The notes beneath the pieces are model-generated. The model ran no database searches, was not told the origin of the DNA, and saw only the letters and a program-made list of their open reading frames with translations. The position numbers were made by a program, and so were the translations under genes. 64,000 nucleotides of DNA. Source: Streptomyces roseus. Lineage in GTDB: Bacteria; Actinomycetota; Actinomycetes; Streptomycetales; Streptomycetaceae. The stretch covers positions 62,001 through 126,000 of the forward strand of contig NZ_LFML01000126.1 in the NCBI RefSeq assembly GCF_001044425.1, given 5' to 3'. Each line of letters starts with the position of its first letter. Positions within the stretch are counted from its first letter, which is position 1. Below, in pieces: positions 9,413 to 17,588 of this stretch.

Positions 9413-9568
9413 GGGCGCGAACTGCTGGCCGTCGTCGGCGCGGAGGTCGCCCCGGTCACTGCCCGCGTATGGGGCGGGATCCTCGGCGAGGGCCTGGCCG
9501 CCGCAGGCCGCGTCCTCGCCCTGGTCGCCGAGCGCGCGAATACGGAGCTCGCGACGCTGACCGCCTGA
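9413..9568 (+). pseudogene. Possible 3' gene remnant
   Basis: After a TGA at 9410, a 51-codon frame without a start reads GRELLAVVGAEVAPVTARVW and ends in a helix-like ERANTELATLTA before TGA. Codon bias is protein-like, but there is no start codon or ribosome-binding site. It may be the tail of a lost gene; family not recognised. Confidence 0.3.
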
Positions 9569-9606
9569 GCGGCCGTAAACGCTCAGCTCAGGATCGAATC
9601 ATGGAT

Positions 9607-10080
9607 TCAGACTTCGTTCGCTTGCTGATCGGGGTGAACGCTGCCGGGGCCGACCCGCTCGGTGGCGATCTGCGCAAGGGCGTCCTGCAGTCGGCGGACG
9701 GCGTTTTCCGCCTCCGTGTAGTCCTCGGAGCTCGGCAGGACGGTGCCGAAGGTGCCGCCGCCGTCAGATGGCAGGGCGCGCCAGCGCAGGACCGGTTCGA
9801 GTGCGTGGAGAGCGCCGGAGAGAAACCAGGCCATGCGGCCGTGCGTGCGCGCGAGGGAGATGGCCAGGACGGCGAGAGTTTCCCGCAGATGTTCGAGACG
9901 CTTGATCTGCGGCAACGCGTCCTGGACGTCCTGCGGGGCGACAGCGTCGCGCAGGCGGCCCTCGGTCTCACGAGCCATTGCGCGGTCGCTCGAATCCAGA
10001 TTCCACACCTGATCCCGGATCTGTTGCTCAGCTTCCTCAGCCAGCACCACGACGATTCTCTGCATGTCCATGCGGATCAC
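9607..10080 (-). CDS. Hypothetical protein sharing a domain with the STAS protein at 35.6 kb
   Basis: An all-helical protein of up to 157 residues. Its core (residues about 20-140) aligns by eye with the C-terminal half of the STAS-domain protein at 35567. Shared stretches include RLEHLRETLAVLAISLARTH versus RLEYLREALAVLAVGTAHTH, HG-x-x-AW, PVLRWRAL versus PVLQWRAL, and TEAENAVRRLQDAL versus TDAENAVRRLEAVL. This defines an uncharacterised domain that occurs both alone and fused. Starts GTG 10080, ATG 10071 and ATG 10065 are all possible, and none has a strong ribosome-binding site. Function unknown. Confidence 0.6.
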   Translation of the reverse strand: MIRMDMQRIVVVLAEEAEQQIRDQVWNLDSSDRAMARETEGRLRDAVAPQDVQDALPQIKRLEHLRETLAVLAISLARTHGRMAWFLSGALHALEPVLRWRALPSDGGGTFGTVLPSSEDYTEAENAVRRLQDALAQIATERVGPGSVHPDQQANEV

Positions 10081-10507
10081 TGTAAAACGAGCGGCTCACG
10101 CCGCTCTACGCGCCCCTTGCCCTCCGGGCAGCGACCGCCACCGGCCCGCACGGGGCCGCCGTCCGGGGGTCGGCTTGTGGAGTGCTCGCAGGCAGTCGCC
10201 GTGGGGCGCCTGCCGTTCCCGCACGGTCGGCTGTCGCCATGCTGGTTGTGACAGGTCCACGAACCTTCGGCGCCACCGGCCGCCCCCGTCACCGCCCCCG
10301 CCGGCTGTTCGCCCATACCTGACCGGCGCCGGCCGGCTACAGCGGGCCGGGTAGGGCGGCACCCACTTCCGGTCCGGCAGATCCTCGCCCAAGCCGTCCA
10401 GGACGATCCGCACCGTCAGGTCCGGCCGGCGGGCGCTGTACTTCTCGCCGATCAGCCGCGCCGTCGAAGTCCAGCCAACTGACGACTAATCAAGTCATAG
10501 GCCGTAA
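10081..10507. other. Non-coding or remnant DNA
   Basis: No intact gene. On the minus strand, about 10360-10485, a start-less stretch reads ARLIGEKYSARRPDLTVRIV then DGLGEDLPDRKWVPPYPAR, which looks like coding sequence. It dissolves into low-complexity sequence, so it is probably a remnant of an unidentified gene. Confidence 0.35.
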
Positions 10508-11605
10508 CATGGCGGGGTCGGCTTCGACGCCTTCGGCAAGGTCACCGACCCCGACTACCCCACCGCCACCACCTACGGCGAGTACAGCTATTTCAAGCCG
10601 CGCGACGCGTACGCGCTCAAGCGCCGCATCACCCGCGACCAGCAGCGACTGCAAGCCCTCTACGAGTCGATCTCGACCGACGTCGGCCACAACTCGGGCA
10701 CGGAACCGGCCGAGATCCAGGCCAAGGCGGTCCTGCGCTCGATGGGCATGTCCGCCGAGCAGCAGGACAGCGCCGGCTCCACCACCGGCAGCGCCACCGC
10801 CGCCGGCTTCTCCCACCGGGACCTGGTCAACACCTACGTCTGGACCGCCCAAGGCGGCTTCTTCGCCGAAACCCCCGAGGCCACCGACGCCGTCAGCGAG
10901 ACCACCTCCGGCTCCTACAACTTCACCTACTCCTACGGCGGCAACCTCGACCTGAGCTTCGGCGCCCTCGGCCTCGGCTGGGCCTTCCACCTCGACGCCT
11001 CCCGCGGTGGCGGCTTCAGCACCACCCGGGCCAAGAGCAAGGAGTCCTCCCGCAGCTTCGGCCTCGACGTTCAGTGCACGCCCTCGAACGACCTCCAACG
11101 CCGGGACAGCAACGGCAAACCCCTGTACGACGCCGCCGGCAAGCCGGTCCTCGTGCCGGGCAAGGTCGACGCCTACCGCTTCCTCACCTTCTACCTCGGC
11201 GAGACCAGCGCCAACTTCGACGACTTCTACCACAAGGTGGTCGACCCGACCTGGCTGTCGGGCAGCAACGCCCCTGACGCGGCCGCGCTGCGCCAGACTC
11301 GCCAGAGCTCCGCGAAGCCCCCGTGCTGGCGGGTCCTGCACCGGGTCACCTACATCAGCCGGGTGCTCGCCCCCGTCCCGCCGCCCGGAGCGTCGCCGCT
11401 GGAGCGGGCCATGCGCACCGAGAACATCGCAAGCAACTACGAGCTGATCAAGCGCCTCGAACCGTACGTGCGACCCGCCGCCACCAGCTCGGCCACTCTC
11501 GCAGCCGCCACTCGAAGCGCCCTCGCCGCCCAGCTGCCCGAACTCCTGCCCCACGCGGCCGAGATCACCGAATACCTCGGCCACTACTTCGGAATGGAGA
11601 ACTGA
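10508..11605 (+). pseudogene. 5'-truncated large protein, family not recognised
   Basis: An open frame of 365 codons begins directly after a TAA at 10505. The first residues (GVGFDAFGKVTDPDYPTATT) already look like conserved protein, but no ATG/GTG/TTG occurs until ATG 10742. The simplest reading is that the 5' part was removed by recombination near 10510. Features: a helix (DAYALKRRITRDQQRLQAL), a Gly/Ser-rich strand region (SYNFTYSYGGNLDLSFGALG), a segment PGKVDAYRFLTFYLG, and a C-terminal block CWRVLHRVTYISRVL. Translation from ATG 10742 would give 287 residues. No function is assigned. A strong terminator follows. Confidence 0.5.
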
Positions 11606-11610
11606 GCTCC

Positions 11611-11642
11611 GCGCGGCTCCCCGACCCGTCGGGGAGCCGCGC
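11611..11642. terminator. Strong hairpin terminator
   Basis: Perfect 15-bp arms (GCGCGGCTCCCCGAC at 11611-11625 and its complement at 11628-11642) with a 2-base loop, six bases after the TGA of the truncated gene. Confidence 0.8.
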
Positions 11643-11739
11643 CGTCGGCGGTCCGGGCGCGGCCGGCGGGGCCAACGCGACCGTCGCGTTCGTCTGCAAT
11701 GCGGTGATCGTGGCCGACATGGTCGCGGCGCTGTACGGC

Positions 11740-12005
11740 GGGCGGGCGCCTGAGGGTGGGGGCCAGGTCGATGCGTCCGGCCGAGGCCGGGTCGACGAGC
11801 TGCTCCACGTGCTCGGGCTCGGAGCCGTAGTGGCCGCGGACCGGTTGACTTTGAAGCAGAATCCGATGCTGTCGGCGATCGTGACCGGCTCCGGGGTGAG
11901 TCCGGCGAGGACGAGCGAACCGAACGGGCCGAGGACCGACGCGGCTTGGGCGCGGGCGGCGCCCACGCCAGCGAAGTCGAAGGCGACGTCAACGCGCCCG
12001 GCCGT
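11740..12005 (-). pseudogene. Frameshifted 3' fragment of a zinc-type alcohol dehydrogenase
   Basis: In one minus frame the sequence reads VDVAFDFAGVGAARAQAA, then SVLGPFGSLVLAGLTPEPV and SIGFCFKVN, which is the cofactor-domain part of a medium-chain dehydrogenase. Near 11840 it moves to another frame and continues RGHYGSEPEHVEQLVD and AGRIDLAP, as expected for the same family. It then decays. Neither end of the gene is present, so this is a dead fragment. Boundaries are approximate. Confidence 0.65.
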
Positions 12006-12168
12006 CGCCTCCCGACCGGCGGCTCACCACGTACGCCGACGTCGAGCTGATCGACGCGCTCACGAAGGACCGGCCCGGCGCACGCCGGGTCGTCCGTCCG
12101 ATGCGTCGAGCGGAGTGGCCGGCGACCCGGCCGGATGAGGCGGGGCGCCGGTGGGGTCCGCGTGCGGT

Positions 12169-12870
12169 TCAGGGTCGGGTGGTCCCGGCGAGGCGGGTGG
12201 CGAGGGTCTCCAGGATCAGTTCGAGGCCGTAGTCGAACTCCGACCCGTACGCGTAGCCGGGCTGGAGCACATGGTGGGTCGCGAACTCGGCCAGGTGCGG
12301 GTAGGCCCCGGCCGGGAAGGCCGCGAGGTGGTCGCCGACGGCGATCTCCACGTCCTGCGGGGCGAAGGGCAAGGCCGCCTCGGTCAGGGCGAAGCCGTAC
12401 ACGTAGCTGTCCAGGAGCGAGTAGGCGTGTCCCGCGAGGGCGTAGGGGAAGCCGGCGCGGCTGAGGATCCCCAGGACGGCGTCGTGGTGGTGCAGGGTGG
12501 CGGGGCCGGGGTGGGTACGCGACTCCATGAGGGCGATGGCCCAGGAGTGCCGTCCGAGTACCGTCCGGGCGCTGTGCGCGCGGTGGCGCAGGGCTGCGCG
12601 CCAGTCCGGTTCGTCGAGGGGGAGTTCGATCTCGGCGAAGACGGCGTCGACGATGCCGTCGAGGATCGCCTCTTTGTGGGGCACGTGGTGGTAGAGGGAC
12701 ATCGGTTTCACCCCGAGCCGCTCCGCCACCGCCCTGATGGTGACGGCGGCGATCCCTCCCTCGTCGGCGATGTCCACGGCGGCCCGAAGGACGCGGTCGC
12801 GGCTGAGGGGTGCGTGCTCGGGCACCTCTGTCTCCGTCCTGCTCCGTACTGGATTGACCGGCCGGTCCAC
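12169..12870 (-). CDS. TetR-family repressor with TetR C-terminal (class B-like) domain
   Basis: A 233-residue regulator. The N-terminal helix-turn-helix (about residues 22-68) includes ISRDRVL-like helix 1 (LSRDRVLRAAVDIAD), GIAAVTIRAVAERLGVKPMS and LYHHVPHKEAILDGIVD. The C-terminal part (about 80-220) resembles TetR_C domains (RAALRHRAHSARTVLGRH). The start is GTG 12870. It is divergently transcribed from the oxidoreductase at 12929, with two operator-like repeats between them, so it probably represses both genes. The ligand is unknown. Confidence 0.88.
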   Translation of the reverse strand: MDRPVNPVRSRTETEVPEHAPLSRDRVLRAAVDIADEGGIAAVTIRAVAERLGVKPMSLYHHVPHKEAILDGIVDAVFAEIELPLDEPDWRAALRHRAHSARTVLGRHSWAIALMESRTHPGPATLHHHDAVLGILSRAGFPYALAGHAYSLLDSYVYGFALTEAALPFAPQDVEIAVGDHLAAFPAGAYPHLAEFATHHVLQPGYAYGSEFDYGLELILETLATRLAGTTRP

Positions 12871-12876
12871 GCTACC

Positions 12877-12901
12877 GTACTAAGTAAGTCGTACTAAGTA
12901 C
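12877..12901. promoter_or_regulatory. Paired TetR-type operator
   Basis: Two copies of GTACTAAGTA (12877-12886 and 12891-12900), 14 bases apart. The second completes the palindrome GTACTAAGTAC. Placed between the divergent TetR gene and oxidoreductase, they are the natural binding site of that regulator. Confidence 0.7.
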
Positions 12902-12928
12902 GGCAGCAGGCCGGGCGAGTAGGACGGG

Positions 12929-13918
12929 ATGACGCGGATGGACAGCTCGACGATGAAGGCGGTAATGCAGACCGGGTACGGGGCTCCCGAGGTGCTGCGC
13001 CTCACGGAGGTGGCACGGCCGACCCCCGGTGCCGGGCAGGTGCTCCTGCGGGTCCGGGCTGCCGGCGTAGACCGGGGCACCTGGCACCTGATGGCCGGCC
13101 ACCCCTACGCGGTGCGCGCGGCCCTGGGGCTGAGACGGCCCCGCAATCCGCTGACCGGGCTGGACGTGGCGGGCACGGTGACCGCACTCGGCCCGGGGGT
13201 GACCGGGTTCGCCGTGGGCGACGAGGTGTTCGGAACCGCCCGCGGGGCGTTCGCCGAGTACGCGGTGGCGCGCGCCGACCGGCTGGCGCCCAAGCCCGAG
13301 CGGCTGGGGTACCCGGAGGCGGGTGCGCTGGCGGTGTCCGGCCTCACCGCGCTCCAGGCGCTGCGCGGCGCCGGGCGGGTCCGGGCCGGCCAACGGGTGC
13401 TGGTCACCGGGGCGTCGGGCGGTGTGGGCACGTACGTCGTGCAGCTGGCCAAGGCCTTCGGGGCCGAGGTCACCGGGGTGTGCGGGCCGACCAAGGCGGA
13501 CCTGGTGCGCTCGCTGGGCGCGGACCGCGTACTCGACTACACGCGCGAGGACGTCACGGCCGGGGGCGGCGGCTACGACGTGGTGGTGGACATCGCGGGC
13601 GGCACCCCGCTCGCTCGGCTGCGCCGGATACTGGCCCCGCGTGGCACGCTCGTCATCGTGGGCGGCGAGGACTGCGGCGACTGGGTGGGAATGGGCCGCC
13701 AGTTCCACGCGGTCGTGCGCTCGCCCTTCACCCGGCAGCGACTCACGATGCTGGCCAGCCGCCAGAACCGCGCGGACCTGGACGAACTGGCCTCGCTCGT
13801 CGACGCGGGGCGGGTCAGCCCCGCCGTGACCGCGACCTTCCCGCTCGACAAGGTCCCGCAGGCGTTGGAGATGCTGATGGCGGGCACTGCCCGGGGCAAG
13901 ACCGTCATCACGGTCTGA
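12929..13918 (+). CDS. NAD(P)-dependent MDR-family oxidoreductase (quinone reductase-like)
   Basis: A 329-residue medium-chain dehydrogenase/reductase. It has the GroES-like N-terminal domain (MKAVMQTGYGAPEVLRL) and the nucleotide-binding motif VLVTGASGGVGTYVVQLAKAFGAEVTGV (positions about 157-182). It lacks the structural-zinc Cys cluster, so it belongs with zinc-independent quinone reductase/enoyl reductase-like members. The start is ATG 12929, with AGGACGGG upstream; ATG 12953 (MKAVMQ) is an alternative. It is probably repressed by the divergent TetR protein and may serve aldehyde/quinone detoxification (inference). Confidence 0.88.
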   Translation: MTRMDSSTMKAVMQTGYGAPEVLRLTEVARPTPGAGQVLLRVRAAGVDRGTWHLMAGHPYAVRAALGLRRPRNPLTGLDVAGTVTALGPGVTGFAVGDEVFGTARGAFAEYAVARADRLAPKPERLGYPEAGALAVSGLTALQALRGAGRVRAGQRVLVTGASGGVGTYVVQLAKAFGAEVTGVCGPTKADLVRSLGADRVLDYTREDVTAGGGGYDVVVDIAGGTPLARLRRILAPRGTLVIVGGEDCGDWVGMGRQFHAVVRSPFTRQRLTMLASRQNRADLDELASLVDAGRVSPAVTATFPLDKVPQALEMLMAGTARGKTVITV

Positions 13919-13941
13919 CGGCTCTGGTGAGGGCGGAGGGG

Positions 13942-13965
13942 CCCGGGGCGGGATGCAGCCCCGGG
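13942..13965. terminator. Hairpin terminator after the oxidoreductase
   Basis: CCCGGGGC (13942-13949) pairs with GCCCCGGG (13958-13965) across an 8-base loop, 24 bases after the stop codon. Confidence 0.6.
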
Positions 13966-14184
13966 TTCCCCTTCGGGGCTTGGGGAGGTGCGAGGGTGCT
14001 GATGGCTTCGACCAGCCCTGCTGCCTCGTAGTAGACCTGGCCGTGGAGACCTGGCCCGCTTGGCTCACTGAAATCCGCTCAGGAGCCCGCGTAGTTCGGC
14101 GGCCGTGTCGGCAGCGCCTGTGGTGGGCGGCGGGCCGATGCCAGCGTCGTAGCCGTGGTGGGGACCGGGGAGGACGACGGGCGG

Positions 14185-14631
14185 ATGTACGTACCGGACG
14201 AGGAGCAAGTACTGGGGGCCGTGCGGTCGCTGGGGCGTCCTTCGACGGCGGAAGAGGTCGCCGCGCGCCTCGATGAGCGGATCGCAGGCGGTGACGCCGC
14301 GCCGCCGGCTTCCGTGGAGGCGGTGCTCGGCCTGCTGCGCGAGCTGGAGAACAACGTGCAGGTCAAGAGCTACACGCCCGCCCAGTGGCGCACTCTGGGG
14401 GTCAGCGTGCCCGGTGCCGCGCCCTACATGAGGTTGTGGTGGTCGGTGGAGCAGTGGGAGAAGCGGGCCGTATCCGGAGGGCAGGGCTACCAGCGCGACA
14501 GGCGCGGCCGGGAGCCGCAGGGGACGGCGGACGAGGAGAGCCCGGTCAAGGCGAATCTGGAGCGCGTCGCGGAACGGTTCCGGCAGCGGTACCGCGCCCG
14601 GAACCGCTTCGAAGGTCCGGGCGGCCCCTGA
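14185..14631 (+). CDS. Hypothetical protein with winged-helix-like N terminus
   Basis: A 148-residue protein from ATG 14185 (MYVPDEEQVLGAVRSLGRPS), with GGAGG about ten bases upstream; GTG 14155 would add ten residues. Residues 5-60 (VLGAVRSLGRPSTAEEVAAR, then EAVLGLLRELENNVQV) look like a small winged-helix fold. The middle has an aromatic stretch APYMRLWWSVEQWEKR, and the C terminus is highly basic (RFRQRYRARNRFEG). No membrane segment. Function unknown. Confidence 0.55.
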   Translation: MYVPDEEQVLGAVRSLGRPSTAEEVAARLDERIAGGDAAPPASVEAVLGLLRELENNVQVKSYTPAQWRTLGVSVPGAAPYMRLWWSVEQWEKRAVSGGQGYQRDRRGREPQGTADEESPVKANLERVAERFRQRYRARNRFEGPGGP

Positions 14632-14807
14632 CCACGCGGTGCGGACCAGGACCGTTCGACGCGCCGAGAGCTTTCTCGCGCGCGCCATGTGCGGCACGCG
14701 GCCGGAGGGATCCCGGCGCCCCACCCCGGCCCTGCTCCGGCCGCTGCCACACCGCACTCGACGCCCCCCCCCAACACCCGCGCGAACAACGCTCCGGACC
14801 AGTACAC

Positions 14808-15575
14808 CTAGACGACGACCGTGCCGTCCCGTCCCGGAAGGTCGAGGACCCGGGACAGGAAGCGCCGCGTGGCCTGCTCCCGGGGGGCGGTGAAGACCTG
14901 CTCCGCGGTGCCCTGTTCCACGATCACGCCGTTCTCCAGGAAGCAGACCTGGTCGGCGACCTGACGGGCGAAGTCCATCTCGTGCGTGGCCATCAAGATG
15001 GTCAGGCCGCGCCGCTTGAGGTCCGCGACCACGTCCAGCACCTCGCCGACCAGCTCGGGGTCGAGGGCAGAGGTGATCTCGTCGAAGAGCAGCAGGTCCG
15101 GTTCCGTGGCGAGCGCGCGGGCGATGGCGGCGCGCTGCTGCTGGCCGCCGGACAACCGGTCGGGGTGCTCCCGGGCCTTGTCCGCCAGCCCGAACCGGGC
15201 CAGCAGCTCGCGGGCCGTCTCCTCCGCCTGTTTGCGGGGGACGCCGTGGACCCGGCGGGGCGCCAAGGTGATGTTGTCCAGCACGCTCAGGTGCGGGAAC
15301 AGGTTGTAGGCCTGGAAGACGATGCCGATCCGCTTGCGGGCGGCATCGGTGTCCAGCCGGGGGTCCGTGAGCTCGATCCCGGCCAGGTGGATCGTGCCGT
15401 CGTCCACGACGTCGAGCATGTCCACGCACCGCAGCAGGGTGGACTTGCCCGATCCGGAACCGCCGATGAGGCAGACGACCTGGTGCTCGGAGACGTCCAG
15501 GTCGATGGAGCGCAGGACCACCCGCGGTCCGTACTGCTTGCGCAGGCCCCGGACCCGCAGCAAAGGTTCGCTCAT
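14808..15575 (-). CDS. Polar amino-acid ABC transporter, ATP-binding protein
   Basis: A 255-residue ABC ATPase of the GlnQ/TcyC type. Walker A is GGSGSGKSTLLRC (residues 36-48), the Q-loop VFQAYNLFPHLSVLDN, the signature LSGGQQQRAAIARAL, Walker B LLLFDEITSALDPELV and the switch MATHEMDFARQVAD. The start ATG 15575 overlaps the permease stop by ATGA. It is the last gene of an operon with a substrate-binding lipoprotein and a permease. The Cys-type leader peptide ahead of the operon suggests cystine or another sulfur amino acid as substrate. Confidence 0.93.
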   Translation of the reverse strand: MSEPLLRVRGLRKQYGPRVVLRSIDLDVSEHQVVCLIGGSGSGKSTLLRCVDMLDVVDDGTIHLAGIELTDPRLDTDAARKRIGIVFQAYNLFPHLSVLDNITLAPRRVHGVPRKQAEETARELLARFGLADKAREHPDRLSGGQQQRAAIARALATEPDLLLFDEITSALDPELVGEVLDVVADLKRRGLTILMATHEMDFARQVADQVCFLENGVIVEQGTAEQVFTAPREQATRRFLSRVLDLPGRDGTVVV

Positions 15576-16477
15576 CGGCCGGCCTCCGCCCAGGTGCGCT
15601 GCGCGGCCCGCCGCTGGAGCCGGTCGGCGAAGCGGGTGAGCGGGATGGTCACGGCGATGAACAAGAGGGCTGCTCCCAGGTACGGGGTGTAGTTGAAGTC
15701 GTAGTCCGCCTTGATCTGGGCCTGCCGCAGCGCCTCCAGCGGGCCGAGGACCGCCACCAGCGCGGTGTCCTTCTGCAGGGCGATGAAGTCGTTGAGCAGT
15801 GGCGGGACCACGTTGCGCACCGCCTGCGGCAGCACCACGTGCCGAAGGGTCTGGCGTTCGCTGAGCCCCAGCGCACGCGCGGCGGAGCGCTGCGAGGGAT
15901 GGACAGAGTTCAGCCCGGCCCGCAGGACCTCGCCGACGTACGCCCCGTAGGAGAGGACCAGGGCGATGACGCCGAGCACCCAGGGCTCGGAGGGGGTGCC
16001 CTGCAACTGCAGCGCGGGCAGCCCGAATCCGACCAGGAACACGAGCAGCAGCGTCGGTATGCCACGGAAGACGTCCACGTAGAGCGTCGCGGCCAGCCGC
16101 AGGGGCTGGAGGCCCGGCGCGCGGGTCACGCGCACCAGGGCGGTCAGCAGTCCGAGGAGCAGGATCAGGACTTCGGCGATCACGAACATCCGGATGTTGA
16201 GCCAGAATCCGTGGAGGAGGTCGGGGAAGGCCTCGCGCAGTTCGGTGCCGTCCAGGAAGAGGGAGTCGACGCGCTCCCAGCCGGGTGAGGAGAGCGCGCC
16301 CGCTGCCACGGCGACCAGGAAGAGCAGGGTGCACACGGCGGAGATCCAAGTGTGCCGCCGCTTGCGGGCGCGCCGGAAGCGCCGGCGTTCGACCTCGCGC
16401 TCGCTGGGCCGGTAGGCGTCGTCCGCGGGGGCGGTGCCGGCCGCCCCGTGCGGTGCGCGGGTCTTCGTGAAGTCCAC
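15572..16477 (-). CDS. Polar amino-acid ABC transporter, permease
   Basis: A 301-residue inner-membrane permease of the HisM/TcyB family. A hydrophilic N-terminal extension (residues 1-38, Arg-rich) precedes about six hydrophobic segments. The EAA loop that contacts the ATPase is visible as GEVLRAGLNSVHPSQRSAAR followed by ALGLSERQTLRHVVLPQA. The start is GTG 16477, ten bases after the substrate-binding protein gene. The single permease presumably forms a homodimer. Confidence 0.92.
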   Translation of the reverse strand: MDFTKTRAPHGAAGTAPADDAYRPSEREVERRRFRRARKRRHTWISAVCTLLFLVAVAAGALSSPGWERVDSLFLDGTELREAFPDLLHGFWLNIRMFVIAEVLILLLGLLTALVRVTRAPGLQPLRLAATLYVDVFRGIPTLLLVFLVGFGLPALQLQGTPSEPWVLGVIALVLSYGAYVGEVLRAGLNSVHPSQRSAARALGLSERQTLRHVVLPQAVRNVVPPLLNDFIALQKDTALVAVLGPLEALRQAQIKADYDFNYTPYLGAALLFIAVTIPLTRFADRLQRRAAQRTWAEAGR

Positions 16478-16487
16478 GGCGGGCCCT

Positions 16488-17366
16488 CTACGGCTTCAGC
16501 GCCGGAACGTTCGCCGAGGCGGACAGCCACTGCGAGCTCAGCTTGGAGAGGGTTCCGTCGGCCTTGAGGGCGTCCAGGGCCTTGTTCACGCACGGGGTCA
16601 GCTTGCTGCCCTTGGACAGGAGCAGTCCGAACTCTTCCGGGGTGCCTCCGGCGTACCCGAACTGGCCGACGATCTTGGCGTTGTCCAGTTCCGCGCCGGC
16701 GAGGTAGAACACGGTCGGCAAGTCGGTGACGATCGCGTCGATCTGCCCGTTCTTCAGCGCGTTGACCTCGTCGTTGGTGGTGTTGAAGACGCCGGGCTGC
16801 TGGGACGGCTTCAGCTGGTCGAGCACGGCCTGGTAGCTGGTGGTGGCCACTTGCACGCCGACCTTGGCGTCCTTGAACCCGGCCAGCGAGGTGGCGTTCG
16901 CGAATTTCGAATTGTCCAGGGTCAGGATGGCCTGGTCGGCTTTGTAGTAGCTGCTGGAGAAATCGACGGCCTGTGCCCGCTGCGGGGTGATGGAAATCTG
17001 GTTGATGTCGAAATCGAAGTTCTTCGCGCCGGGTGCGTAGGAATGTGCGAAGGGTTCGACGACCCACTTCACCTGGTCCTTCTGGAAGCCGAGTTTCTCG
17101 GCCACCGCATAGGCGACGGCACTCTCGAATCCCTTGCCGTTGGCGGGGGTGTTTTCCTCGAACCACGGAGAATAGGCGGGGGAGTCGGTCGCCACCGTCA
17201 GCCTGCCCTTCTCGTGGAGGGCTAGTGCGTCAACGGTGCAGGTGGGAGCGGTGGAGGCGCCGGATGAAGAGGCGGCGGAAGTAGTGCTTCCGGGCTGCGG
17301 CGCGCAGGCGCCCGCCGTCAGTACGACGGCAGCGGAGAACACCAGGGCTATACGAGTGCGGGACAT
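16488..17366 (-). CDS. Amino-acid ABC transporter substrate-binding lipoprotein
   Basis: A 292-residue extracytoplasmic solute-binding protein of family 3. The signal peptide MSRTRIALVFSAAVVLTAGA ends in the lipobox LTAGAC, so it should be lipid-anchored outside the membrane. The mature part starts with a Ser/Thr-rich tether and then shows family 3 features (GRLTVATDSPAYSPWFEEN, KNFDFDINQISITPQRAQAV). The start is ATG 17366, with AAGGA nearby; an upstream ATG would spoil the signal peptide. The 5' untranslated region contains a leader peptide gene and a consensus-like promoter. Confidence 0.92.
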   Translation of the reverse strand: MSRTRIALVFSAAVVLTAGACAPQPGSTTSAASSSGASTAPTCTVDALALHEKGRLTVATDSPAYSPWFEENTPANGKGFESAVAYAVAEKLGFQKDQVKWVVEPFAHSYAPGAKNFDFDINQISITPQRAQAVDFSSSYYKADQAILTLDNSKFANATSLAGFKDAKVGVQVATTSYQAVLDQLKPSQQPGVFNTTNDEVNALKNGQIDAIVTDLPTVFYLAGAELDNAKIVGQFGYAGGTPEEFGLLLSKGSKLTPCVNKALDALKADGTLSKLSSQWLSASANVPALKP

Positions 17367-17427
17367 CGGAGGTCCTTCGGGAAAGGGGTTCGGCAAAGGG
17401 GTACGGGAAAGGGGCGGAGCTGTGTGG

Positions 17428-17502
17428 TCAACGACACAGGTCGGCGGCGCAGCGCACGTTGTCCACGTGGCGGCGGCGTACCAGGGGAATATTTCCGAAC
17501 AC
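17428..17502 (-). CDS. Leaderless Cys-type regulatory leader peptide
   Basis: A 24-codon frame beginning with GTG 17502 and ending with TGA at 17428. It carries the pattern RRRHVD...R...LCR just before the stop. This agrees, from memory of the family, with the actinobacterial putative leader peptides found before sulfur and amino-acid genes, whose Cys codon near the end is thought to sense Cys-tRNA charging. The -10 hexamer ends six bases before the GTG, so the mRNA probably starts at the start codon itself. It lies 61 bases upstream of the ABC transporter operon. Confidence 0.8.
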   Translation of the reverse strand: MFGNIPLVRRRHVDNVRCAADLCR

Positions 17503-17508
17503 GTGTTC

Positions 17509-17538
17509 AGTATTCCGGGTCGTTGCTATCGGTGTCAA
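17509..17538 (-). promoter_or_regulatory. Promoter of the amino-acid ABC operon
   Basis: On the minus strand, TTGACA (17538-17533) and AATACT (17514-17509) are separated by 18 bases, close to the sigma-70-type consensus. The expected start of transcription coincides with GTG 17502 of the leader peptide. Confidence 0.75.
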
Positions 17539-17588
17539 TGCGGACCGTGTTATCGGGACAGGTGGTGGACGCGCTGTGTGGCGCCGTG

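Noticed and set aside
10490..11992. 500-codon minus-strand open frame
   Set aside because: Gly/Ala/Val-rich antisense shadow of the truncated protein; no family motifs.
14808..16349. A 513-residue ABC ATPase
   Set aside because: The first half is an out-of-frame shadow of the permease; ATG 15575 with the ATGA overlap gives a normal 255-residue ATPase.
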